From: JAVBSX01 sp031549565
GTDB taxonomy: Bacteria; Planctomycetota; Planctomycetia; Pirellulales; Thermoguttaceae
Assembly: GCA_031549565.1 (NCBI GenBank)
Contig: JAVBPO010000094.1
Coordinates: forward strand, 1 to 30,526
Length of the DNA: 30,526 nt
Direction of reading: 5' to 3'
Under the pieces are notes generated by a model. The model was not told the origin of the DNA. It did not search any database and saw only the letters and a list, made by a program, of their open reading frames with translations. Shown piece after piece: positions 24,005-30,526 of the stretch. The translations under genes were made by a program, and so were the position numbers. How positions within the stretch are numbered: position 1 is the stretch's first letter; the number at the start of each line of letters is the position of its first letter.

Positions 24005-25651
24005 ATGAAACCTCTTTTACGTCTGCTGATCGACAATTTTTTAGGACAATCCCCGGCATGGTACAAAATCACGATCCTTGTTTTCTTGCTGATCAACCCG
24101 CTTTTGTTTTTTTACGTGAGTCCCTTCGCCGCCGGATGGGTCGTTTTGCTCGAATTCATCTTTACGCTCGCGTGCGCCCTGAAATGCTATCCGCTGCAAC
24201 CGGGTGGGCTGCTGGCTTTGGAGGCGATCACCGTCGGACTTGCCAGTCCCCACACCGTCTATCATGAAGTCCTTACGAATATTCCGACGTTATTGCTGCT
24301 GATCTTCATGGTGGCGGCCATCTTTTTCATCAAGGACGTCCTGTTCCTCGCGATGACCAAGCTGTTTCTCGCGATCCGAAAGAAATGCATCCTCTCCTTG
24401 GTTTTTTGTTTGATCTGCGCCTCGCTCTCCGCCTTTTTGGATGCCTTGACGCTCGTGTCGATCGCGATCGCGGTGGGATTCAATTTTTACGCCATTTATC
24501 ACCGTGTCGAAGCCCACACCAACCACGACAAAGAGATGGACGAGTTTCGCGGTTTTCTGCGAAATCTGATCATGCACGGAACCGTCGGCACGATTATCGG
24601 TGGCGCCATGACACTGGTGGGGGAACCGCAAAACATCATGATCGGCACCAAAATGGGGTGGTCTTTCATGGAATTCATCTCCCATTGCTCCGTCGTATCC
24701 GGCCCGGCCGCTCTGTCCGGATTCGCCGTCTGTTTTTGTCTGGAGTACTTCCGATTTCCCGGCTTCCACTACCAGATGTCCGAAAGGGCGCGTGAGCTGA
24801 TCCTGAAAGATTACAATAAAAAGATTCACGAGATGACCGCGCAGAACGTTTATGTTTACGCGATTCAAACCTTCTCGCTCCTCCTGCTGATCTTCGCGCT
24901 CGCTTTTCACGTAGCGGAAGTCGGCCTGATCGGCGTCGCGCTGATCGTCGTCGTGACCGCGTTCACCGGACAGACCAAGGAGCACGATCTGGGCGTGGCT
25001 TTTACCAACGCGATGCCTTTCGTATTGCTGATCGTCGTGTTTTTCGCCATTCTCGGAGTCGTCCACGAACAGAAATTGGTCGAACCGCTGGCGAAATGGG
25101 TCTTTACGTTCGAGGGCAAGTCGCGGTTGGTCGCCCTTTACTTCACCAACGGAACCCTCTCGTTCGTCAGCGACAACGTGTTTATAGCGACGTTATTCAT
25201 CAATGAAGTCGAAAACGCCTATACCGGCGGCATCCTCGCTCAAATGGTCGGCGAAATGGAAACCGCTTGGACCAACGGAACGTTCGCTCAATTCGTCGCC
25301 CAGGCCAAAGCCGCCTCCACCAGCGATATCGTCAACCAATTCCTCTCGCAAGCCGAATCCGCTTATGTCAGTGGAACGATGAACGATTTTATCGGTGAAA
25401 TGAAACTTGAATACGCCGACAAGATCGTCATTTCGAGAGAAGAATATGAAAAACTTGCCGTGACCGTGAATATGGGAACGAATATCCCCGCGATGGCGAC
25501 CCCCAACGGACATGCGGCCCTCCTTTTCCTGCTGGCGTCGCCGCTGGCTCCGCTCTTGAACCTGTCGTACTTTAAGATGTTGAAAATCGCGTTGCCGTAT
25601 ACGATCGTCATGACACTGACGGGCGCGCTGGCCCTGTGCTTTTTTCTTTAA
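24005..25651 (+). CDS. nhaB: Na+/H+ antiporter NhaB
   Basis: A 548-residue inner-membrane sodium/proton antiporter of the IT superfamily. Alignment by eye to E. coli NhaB (513 residues) is strong throughout: 'NFLGQSPAWYK', 'SPFAAGWVVLLEFIFTLA', 'CYPLQPGGLLALEA', 'LSAFLDALT' with D146 at the essential E. coli D147 position, 'FRGFLRNLIMHGTVGT', 'TLVGEPQNIMI', 'SDNVFIATLFINE', and 'NMGTNIPAMATPNGHAALLFLL'. Between 'FINEV' and 'EEYEKLAV', where E. coli NhaB has a short loop, there are about 65 extra residues made of four 16-residue repeats (403-466). I chose the ATG at 24005 because it matches the E. coli N-terminus; a TTG at 23984 gives seven more residues. No Shine-Dalgarno sequence. A PII-like gene follows after 46 bp. 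Confidence 0.93.
   Translation: MKPLLRLLIDNFLGQSPAWYKITILVFLLINPLLFFYVSPFAAGWVVLLEFIFTLACALKCYPLQPGGLLALEAITVGLASPHTVYHEVLTNIPTLLLLIFMVAAIFFIKDVLFLAMTKLFLAIRKKCILSLVFCLICASLSAFLDALTLVSIAIAVGFNFYAIYHRVEAHTNHDKEMDEFRGFLRNLIMHGTVGTIIGGAMTLVGEPQNIMIGTKMGWSFMEFISHCSVVSGPAALSGFAVCFCLEYFRFPGFHYQMSERARELILKDYNKKIHEMTAQNVYVYAIQTFSLLLLIFALAFHVAEVGLIGVALIVVVTAFTGQTKEHDLGVAFTNAMPFVLLIVVFFAILGVVHEQKLVEPLAKWVFTFEGKSRLVALYFTNGTLSFVSDNVFIATLFINEVENAYTGGILAQMVGEMETAWTNGTFAQFVAQAKAASTSDIVNQFLSQAESAYVSGTMNDFIGEMKLEYADKIVISREEYEKLAVTVNMGTNIPAMATPNGHAALLFLLASPLAPLLNLSYFKMLKIALPYTIVMTLTGALALCFFL
25211..25402 (+). repeat. Four tandem 48-bp repeats in nhaB (16-residue units)
   Basis: Units: ENAYTGGILAQMVGEM, then ETAWTNGTFAQFVAQA, then KAASTSDIVNQFLSQA, then ESAYVSGTMNDFIGEM. 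Each has a charged first residue, an aromatic or small fourth residue, a helix breaker near 6-7, and a hydrophobic/Gln/acidic pattern in the second half. The DNA units have diverged, so the duplication is old. They insert into the NhaB loop before the 'TGTN' motif. Confidence 0.75.
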
Positions 25652-25697
25652 ATCCGGTCGACGCACCCTAACCGCAAATCCTCCACGGAAGAACAAA

Positions 25698-25997
25698 ATG
25701 GAAACCGATATTCTGATTACTTACATTGTCAGCCACGGCGACGCTTACGACATCATGACGGCTGCGCGAGAAGCGGGCGCCAAGGGAGGAACGATCCTCA
25801 ATGCCAGCGGCACATTCCGCGAAAACGACGTCCAGTTCTTCGGAATGACGTTGGCGGCGGAAAAAGAGATGCTCGTGATCGTCGCGGAAACCGATCTGGC
25901 GGACAAAATTCTCAACGCGACCAAGGATCTGCCGATGTTCAAGGCGAACGGAGGCGGCATCATCTACACGACCAACGTCAAACGGGTTAACCCGTAA
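25698..25997 (+). CDS. PII-like signalling protein
   Basis: A 99-residue protein with the ferredoxin-like pattern of the PII superfamily. 'METDILITYIVSHGDAYDIMTAAREAG'-type strand-helix is followed by 'AKGGTILNASGTF' leading into the T-loop position, which is very short ('RENDVQFFG'). 'AAEKEMLVIVAETDLADKILNATKD' is the second strand-helix, and 'KANGGGIIYTTNVKRV' takes the place of the B-loop and C-terminal strand of GlnB ('GDGKIFVFDVARVI'). The Tyr-51 uridylylation site of GlnB is absent. PII proteins bind ATP, ADP or cyclic nucleotides and gate partners such as AmtB (GlnK) or SbtA (SbtB). Here the gene follows nhaB by 46 bp, so NhaB is the likely target. GGAAG lies 6 bases before the ATG. 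Confidence 0.8.
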   Translation: METDILITYIVSHGDAYDIMTAAREAGAKGGTILNASGTFRENDVQFFGMTLAAEKEMLVIVAETDLADKILNATKDLPMFKANGGGIIYTTNVKRVNP

Positions 25998-26276
25998 ACC
26001 CTCCCATTGAGTGAAGACCTTGACCACCAACGACTAAATCAGTGGCTCACTTAACGGCGTACAGAGGCAGGCCGGTTAAAATAGCGAAAGGTTTCCGAAT
26101 GCCGGGGTCGTCGTTTATTTCTCGGTCGCGACGGCATGGAGGTTTTCTGCAATCCTTTCCGGGTGCAACGTCGATTCTGAAGGATACAAGGGCGTTGTGG
26201 AAATCGGCGAAGGATTCCGTTTTTTAGGCGCGACGCTCCACAATGAATGTAAAGACCAGGGAAGGAATTTACAGTG
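25998..26276. other. Intergenic region before the WD40 gene
   Basis: No credible gene. A 61-codon frame at 26042-26227 has no homology I recognise. AAGGA at 26262-26266 is the ribosome-binding site of the next gene. I see no strong hairpin after the PII-like stop. Confidence 0.5.
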
Positions 26277-28907
26277 ATGCAAACGTCAAAACCGCAGGGG
26301 CTCTCTGTTCGGGAACGAGTCGGTATTCAACCGGCCGGTCGGGTTCTCGATTGGAAAAACGGGAAGAAAAAGGAACAAACGTCGCAGGAAACCGTTCAAG
26401 TCGTTTGCGGACTGTGTCAATTCCATTTCGAAAGGGTAAGCCAACCGACCCATCTGGTCCTCGTTTGCCCTTCCTGTGGGGTACGCTTCGAACATCGGCT
26501 TCCGGAACCTCCCCCCAAACCGGAAAAAAACTTCGAAGAATCGCTTCTCGCAACACCGTTGCCGATCAGTGAAGCCGCGGTTCGAATCGCGCAGTTCCGT
26601 GAACGTATCCTCGAGCGGCAAGAGGAAAGTCCCTTGGAACCCCTCTCTCCTACTCCGGATCCGTTCGTTCACGAAACGCCCGAAATTCCGGTCGTTCCCG
26701 CGAAAGAATATTGGAGCGATCCGAAATCCTACGAAGAGAATCCCGTCGCGGCTTCTTCCGACTGGCCGACCGAAGGCGGGGAACGCGACGGTCGGCTCGC
26801 ATCGGCCCTGATTACAATCGCGCAGTCGATTCTCATCGTCGCCGCCCTGATCGGACTGGCCGGCGGAGTTGCTTCGATTTTCGAAAACGACACGAAATCC
26901 GTCGCCAGATCCGAAGCTCCGCCCTTGGAAAATATCGAGGAAAGTCGAGCGAACGAACCGAACGCTCCCTCTGTAATTCGGGAGACGTCTCCAGTTCCGG
27001 CAAAGGCTCCGTCGAAGGCTCCGCTGGAAGAAAAGCAGGTTCTCGCATCGAAACCGGCTCCGCAAACGGTCGAACCGGCGAAGAAGGAACCGACAAAGCC
27101 CACGGCAACCGGCGAAACCGGCGTCGGCGATCTTCCGTTGTTCGAGATTGCCGATCTTCCGAATTCATCGAGCAGTCCCTCCGTCGCGAAAACGGACACG
27201 AAAAAATCTTCCGCGAATTCCGTGGTCAATCCGTCCAAGGAGTCCGTGAAACCGGCTGAAAATGGGTTCGCCCCGCAAAATCAACTTCAATCGAAACTCG
27301 CGGAGTCGGAAAAGAAAGTTCAAGCGTTGGAGCAACGGTATCAGCAAACGCTCCGCGAACAGGGGCAAATCCGGGCTCAGTCGAAGAAACTGGTCGGCGA
27401 AACGCTGCTGCGCGAATCGGTTATCACACTTGAGAAAAACCCGACGCGAAGTTTGTTCCTTGCTCTGGAATCGATTCAGACGCTGCATCAGATCGGACAG
27501 AAGAATTCGGACATGGGACGAACGATTCTCGCGCGATCGTTGGCCGCACAGAACCAGGGAGAAACTTTTATCGATCGTATTCCCACCGTGGAAGCGCAGT
27601 CGGTCAGCGCCAACGGGAAATGGCTCCTCACGTCGAACTCCGATCGGAGCCTTTGGATTTGGGACCTGACTAAGGCGGGCAAGAATCAGCCGAAGGATCT
27701 CGGATTCCGAATCGACGTCAGTCAGACCCCCGTGGTTGATCTTCTCCTGACGCCGGACGAACATTGGGTTGTCGGAGCCCGAAGCGACGGACTGGTCGAA
27801 ATGTGGAACATGGCCGTCGATCGCCCCTCGGAAGCGTCGATTGTTTTGCGAGACAGGATTCCGGGCCTTTGCCGTTTGGAAATCAGCCCGGACGGACGTT
27901 GGTTGGTCGCGTACGGCAATCCGTTTGCGCCGGACCGAACAACCTCGGTCGGCGATCGGGGACAAGGAAGAATCGAAGAAACGTCGGAAACCGATTCGCC
28001 GATTCAAACGGTTTCGTACCAAGCGGAAACGACGCGGTCCATGACCAACGGAGGAAATCCGGTCGATTGGAACGGCGTTTGGATGTGGGATTTGAACCAA
28101 CTCAAGCAGGGGAGCGGAATCCCGAAAGCCGTCGTTTTGCGAGGACACGAGCGCCCGATCCGTTGCCTGACGATCAGCCCCGATTCGCGTTGGTTGGCGA
28201 CCGGGAGCGACGATCGTTGCGTTCGGGTGTTCGACTTGAAGTCGACTTACCCCGGCGGTAACCAGAAGGTTCTGCTCGGGCATCAGCTTGAAATTACCGG
28301 CATTCAATTTGCCCGCGACGGACAATGGATCGCGACCGGCAGTCGGGACAATACGGTTCGGGTTTGGGATTTGCGAACGGAAACGGTCAGTCCGACCCCC
28401 CGGATTTTGCGGGGGCACAATGGATGGATCAGTTCGATTGCGGTCAGTCCGGATGGGAAACTCTGCGCGACCGCCGGATATGATCAATCGGTCCGTCTTT
28501 GGAATACGCAATCGATTTCCCGTGGAAATCAACCGGAAAAGGAATCGCTCCTGTTGCTTCCGGAGCAGGGAACGGTCCAAAAAGTCGCGTTCAGTCCCGA
28601 TTCGGCGACGATGGTGACATTCGGCTCGGACCGCAGCGTCAAAGTCTGGGATATGACCGTCGAGTCGATTGCGGATCACGCCGTCGCTCTCAAGAGAGAC
28701 ATTACCTCCTTTTCGTTCGGAGAAAACGGACGTTGGCTTGTTTTGACGAACAGTCGCGGGAACCAGTCTTCGGTTTCGCTCTGGCCGTTGAAGTTCGACG
28801 ATTTGGTTACCGCCGCGACCCGGTACAAGGACACGTCGCTGCCCAACGACCTGCGGCAACGGGAAGAATCGTTCGCCAAACAGTTCGAACAGCGTATCGT
28901 GCGATAA
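26277..28907 (+). CDS. Zn-ribbon / transmembrane / coiled-coil / WD40 repeat protein
   Basis: An 876-residue protein. Order of parts: a zinc-ribbon-like pair of CxxC motifs ('VCGLCQFHF' and 'VCPSCGVRF', cysteines near 44, 47, 64, 67); a Pro/Glu-rich linker; one transmembrane helix (about 177-200, 'SALITIAQSILIVAALIGLAG'); a long Lys/Pro/Ser-rich low-complexity stretch; a coiled coil (about 335-370); a segment 'NPTRSLFLALESIQTLHQIG', like those before WD40 propellers in signalling proteins; and seven or eight WD40 blades to the C-terminus ('RGHERPIRCLTISPDSRWLATGSDDRCVRVFDL' type). By topology the ribbon is cytoplasmic and the propeller extracytoplasmic. Function unknown, probably scaffolding. 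AAGGA precedes; GTG at 26274 (spacing 7) or ATG at 26277 (spacing 10) could be the start, differing by one codon. Confidence 0.85.
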   Translation: MQTSKPQGLSVRERVGIQPAGRVLDWKNGKKKEQTSQETVQVVCGLCQFHFERVSQPTHLVLVCPSCGVRFEHRLPEPPPKPEKNFEESLLATPLPISEAAVRIAQFRERILERQEESPLEPLSPTPDPFVHETPEIPVVPAKEYWSDPKSYEENPVAASSDWPTEGGERDGRLASALITIAQSILIVAALIGLAGGVASIFENDTKSVARSEAPPLENIEESRANEPNAPSVIRETSPVPAKAPSKAPLEEKQVLASKPAPQTVEPAKKEPTKPTATGETGVGDLPLFEIADLPNSSSSPSVAKTDTKKSSANSVVNPSKESVKPAENGFAPQNQLQSKLAESEKKVQALEQRYQQTLREQGQIRAQSKKLVGETLLRESVITLEKNPTRSLFLALESIQTLHQIGQKNSDMGRTILARSLAAQNQGETFIDRIPTVEAQSVSANGKWLLTSNSDRSLWIWDLTKAGKNQPKDLGFRIDVSQTPVVDLLLTPDEHWVVGARSDGLVEMWNMAVDRPSEASIVLRDRIPGLCRLEISPDGRWLVAYGNPFAPDRTTSVGDRGQGRIEETSETDSPIQTVSYQAETTRSMTNGGNPVDWNGVWMWDLNQLKQGSGIPKAVVLRGHERPIRCLTISPDSRWLATGSDDRCVRVFDLKSTYPGGNQKVLLGHQLEITGIQFARDGQWIATGSRDNTVRVWDLRTETVSPTPRILRGHNGWISSIAVSPDGKLCATAGYDQSVRLWNTQSISRGNQPEKESLLLLPEQGTVQKVAFSPDSATMVTFGSDRSVKVWDMTVESIADHAVALKRDITSFSFGENGRWLVLTNSRGNQSSVSLWPLKFDDLVTAATRYKDTSLPNDLRQREESFAKQFEQRIVR

Positions 28908-28947
28908 GAGACTGAAGGTCTTGCGTCCATCAACATCCTGTTCAATC

Positions 28948-29008
28948 GGACGTTCTGTTGAACGTCCTGAAAGGACGAAATGTCCATACCCACCCGGCGC
29001 AAGCCGGG
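28948..29008. repeat. Two-stem repeat, copy 3, with preceding hairpin
   Basis: First, GGACGTT (28948-28954) pairs with AACGTCC (28961-28967). Overlapping it is CGTCC-TGAAA-GGACG (28963-28977), followed by GAAATGTCCATACCC and a CCCGGC-GCAA-GCCGGG hairpin ending at 29008. The latter two parts match the two-hairpin unit of element B with paired base changes. It lies 40 bp after the WD40 stop and lacks a T-run. Confidence 0.65.
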
Positions 29009-29152
29009 AAGTACGAAAAAAATCTCTCTTTACACAAAAGGCGAAATTTCTTAAAGTTCGCTTCCGAATAATTTTTTATTCTTCCTATTTTACCTATTAT
29101 ACAATTACAGGGAAACATCGTGAGTTTTTTAACGATGTTAGAGAGATCGGGA

Positions 29153-30028
29153 ATGAAACGACCCTCCTGGGTTATGTTCAGATTTGGGCTCGTGTGCTTC
29201 ATTTTGCTCGTCGCTGCCGGCTGCGGTACGACGAAATGGTCCGACACGTCCCGAACGGCGACGGAACAGCTCTTGATCAGTTATGCGATCGACCACGCCG
29301 TGGAGCAGATTAACTTTTCCGTACTGCACGGCAAAAAAGTGTTCGTCAAAACGGAAGCGATCGATACGGTGACCGACCACAAATACCTTAGCACGGCGGT
29401 CCGGCAGCATGTCGCGACCTGCGGCGGAATGCTTTGCGATAAATTGGAAGATGCGGAATACATTGTCGAGCTTCGAACCGGAGCGGTCGGAACGGACCGT
29501 AACGATTTGCTTTACGGGATTCCGGCGATCACGATTCCTTCGGTCGCTTTCAACGGAGCGACGACCGCGGGAGCCGGTTCGACGATCCCGGAAATTCCGT
29601 TCGTCAAGAAGACGGATCAGCGGGCGGTCTGTAAGATGGCGGTCTTCGTTTACCACAAGGAAACGGGCCGACCGCTTTGGTGTTCGGGCAATCGACAGAG
29701 TGAAAGCCGCGCCAAGGCGACGTGGGTTTTCGGTGCCGGACCGTTTACTCAGGGGAGCATCTACAGCGGCACGGAATTCGCTGGAGGAAAGATGCCGCCC
29801 ATGATTCCCGGTGTCGCCGGGGATGACGAAGATGAAAAAGAGCAGCCGCCGCTGACGTCGGAGCGCTATTTCGTCGAGCCGAAGCCGATCGTCAAAAAAA
29901 CGGATTCCGTCGTGCAAAGCGATGCGGACCCACCGAAAGAAAACGTGGAACCGTTCACCATGCCCGCCCCCCCCGCCCCGGAACCGAAAGTCACAACTTA
30001 CGGCGGAATCACGATCGGGGGGAAATAG
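29153..30028 (+). CDS. DUF6655-like lipoprotein
   Basis: A 291-residue probable lipoprotein. The N-terminus (MKRPSWVMFRFGLVCFILLV, then AAGC) is a lipoprotein signal with lipobox 'VAAGC'. 'WSDTSRTATEQLLISYAIDHAVEQINFSVLHGKKVFV' opens a domain I associate with DUF6655 of planctomycetes, followed by 'DTVTDHKYLSTAVRQHVATCGGMLCDKLEDAEYIVELRTGAVGTDRNDLLYGIPA'-type sequence (quoted in short: 'DTVTDHKYLSTAVRQHV', 'DAEYIVELRTGAVGTD'). The C-terminal 70 residues are acidic and Pro-rich. Function unknown; the name rests on memory. Possible starts are GTG 29120 (AGGGA 6 bases upstream), ATG 29135 and ATG 29153; I chose the last because it gives a compact signal peptide. Confidence 0.75.
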   Translation: MKRPSWVMFRFGLVCFILLVAAGCGTTKWSDTSRTATEQLLISYAIDHAVEQINFSVLHGKKVFVKTEAIDTVTDHKYLSTAVRQHVATCGGMLCDKLEDAEYIVELRTGAVGTDRNDLLYGIPAITIPSVAFNGATTAGAGSTIPEIPFVKKTDQRAVCKMAVFVYHKETGRPLWCSGNRQSESRAKATWVFGAGPFTQGSIYSGTEFAGGKMPPMIPGVAGDDEDEKEQPPLTSERYFVEPKPIVKKTDSVVQSDADPPKENVEPFTMPAPPAPEPKVTTYGGITIGGK

Positions 30029-30070
30029 GAGTCAGGTTGCGTTCGCTTACGCTTCCCGGTCTGATTTTCA

Positions 30071-30091
30071 TTTGTTATTTGTTATTTGTTA
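30071..30091. repeat. Heptamer tandem repeat (TTTGTTA x3)
   Basis: Three exact TTTGTTA units between two lipoprotein genes. Same 7-bp period as the arrays at 4514-4546 and 4586-4620; the sequence is close to TCATTTG but not identical. Confidence 0.75.
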
Positions 30092-30116
30092 CACCCCCTT
30101 TTTCAGTTCAACGAAA

Positions 30117-30296
30117 ATGTTTTGCCGATTCATGCTTGTTGTTTTGTTGCTCGGAACCTTGATCCTGCCCGGTTGTCAATGGATTCCGGGAAGAGGTGCC
30201 AAGAACGCCGCGCCGAAAAAGACGATCTTCGGCGTTCACGGCAATAACGATCCGACCTTCGGAGAAAAGGCGGAGACGGAGAGGGATTTGGAATGA
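30117..30296 (+). CDS. Small lipoprotein, 59 residues
   Basis: A short frame starting at the ATG at 30117 within a longer open frame. Signal: 'MFCRFMLVVLLLGTLILPGC' with the lipid cysteine at residue 20 (lipobox 'ILPGC'). The mature part is only 40 residues: 'QWIPGRGAKNAAPKKTIFGV' then a Gly/Asn/Asp and Glu-rich end. No family recognised. It follows the DUF6655-like lipoprotein by 88 bp on the same strand, so they may be co-expressed. There is no good Shine-Dalgarno sequence. Confidence 0.65.
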   Translation: MFCRFMLVVLLLGTLILPGCQWIPGRGAKNAAPKKTIFGVHGNNDPTFGEKAETERDLE

Positions 30297-30336
30297 CGGC
30301 GTTTGCCCACAAAATTTTACCGCTCCCCTATCGGCG

Positions 30337-30526
30337 GGGTGCGCGCAAATTTCCTTGTCTGTTTGGGCAAAATAGGGTGTCATGTCATGCCGAGGTGTTC
30401 CGAAGCATCTGGTTTCAAGCCGTGTTCGCAACATAATGCGTGTTGCCGGATGCACCAGATTCTTCCCTCCGTGAGTACACTTCGTTCAGAATGACAACTC
30501 ACGACCCGGAAAATTTGCGCGCACCC
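30337..30526. repeat. Compound inverted-repeat element E (reaches window end)
   Basis: Outer arms GGGTGCGCGCAAATTT (30337-30352) and AAATTTGCGCGCACCC (30511-30526) form a perfect 16-bp inverted repeat. Inside, GTCATGCCGAG (30384-30394) faces CAGAATGAC (30487-30495), and CATCTGG (30406-30412) faces CCAGAT (30455-30460). The inner pair resembles GTCATTCTGAGC-type palindromes widespread between genes in several phyla. A solo arm occurs at 13083-13098. The element may continue past the window. Confidence 0.7.

Noticed and set aside
26042..26227. 61-codon open frame
   Set aside because: No ribosome-binding site or family likeness, and the composition is unlike a protein.

Overview
The window looks like part of a Planctomycetota chromosome, probably of the Pirellulales type. 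This is an inference from protein style, not from a marker gene. The clues are a TolC-like lipoprotein with the 'LLQGRGVQFNRIAGP' type of motif, a Zn-ribbon/transmembrane/WD40 protein, large secreted proteins of unknown function, a DUF6655-like lipoprotein, frequent lack of Shine-Dalgarno sequences, and many intergenic palindromic repeats. I see no rRNA, tRNA, CRISPR array, transposase, integrase or phage gene.

Layout. (1) 228-2561, a membrane-anchored coiled-coil protein, faces a leftward cluster: nitronate monooxygenase-like flavoenzyme (4614-5834), RNase III (3799-4509) and a MalY/PatB-type C-S lyase (2606-3802); the last two overlap by 4 bp. (2) A leftward FucP-like MFS transporter with unusual insertions (6018-8372) diverges from a secreted multidomain protein (8728-11661). 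(3) A leftward TlpA-like thioredoxin (11744-12559) is followed by about 830 bp of non-coding DNA packed with compound palindromes. (4) Two rightward TolC-family outer-membrane proteins follow (13392-14669 and 15265-17499), separated by about 600 bp of palindromes and a low-GC leader. (5) Leftward HrpA helicase (17649-21623) has a 29-residue basic peptide gene upstream (21764-21853). (6) A DUF4239-like membrane protein (22131-22946) converges on a methyltransferase (22965-23711). (7) NhaB Na+/H+ antiporter and a PII-like protein form a likely operon (24005-25997). (8) A Zn-ribbon/TM/WD40 protein (26277-28907) and two lipoproteins (29153-30028, 30117-30296) close the window.

How the genes fit together. 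Most are single housekeeping or envelope genes. The clearest functional pair is NhaB plus a PII-like protein, which suggests a nucleotide-sensing regulator acting on a sodium/proton antiporter. The NhaB also carries four tandem 16-residue repeats absent from the E. coli protein.

The richest unexplained signal is non-coding. At least two hairpin families recur with compensatory base changes; one is built into hrpA as an in-frame insertion. Several gaps hold nested inverted-repeat elements of about 180-210 bp, and four different sequences tandemly repeat with the same 7-bp period.
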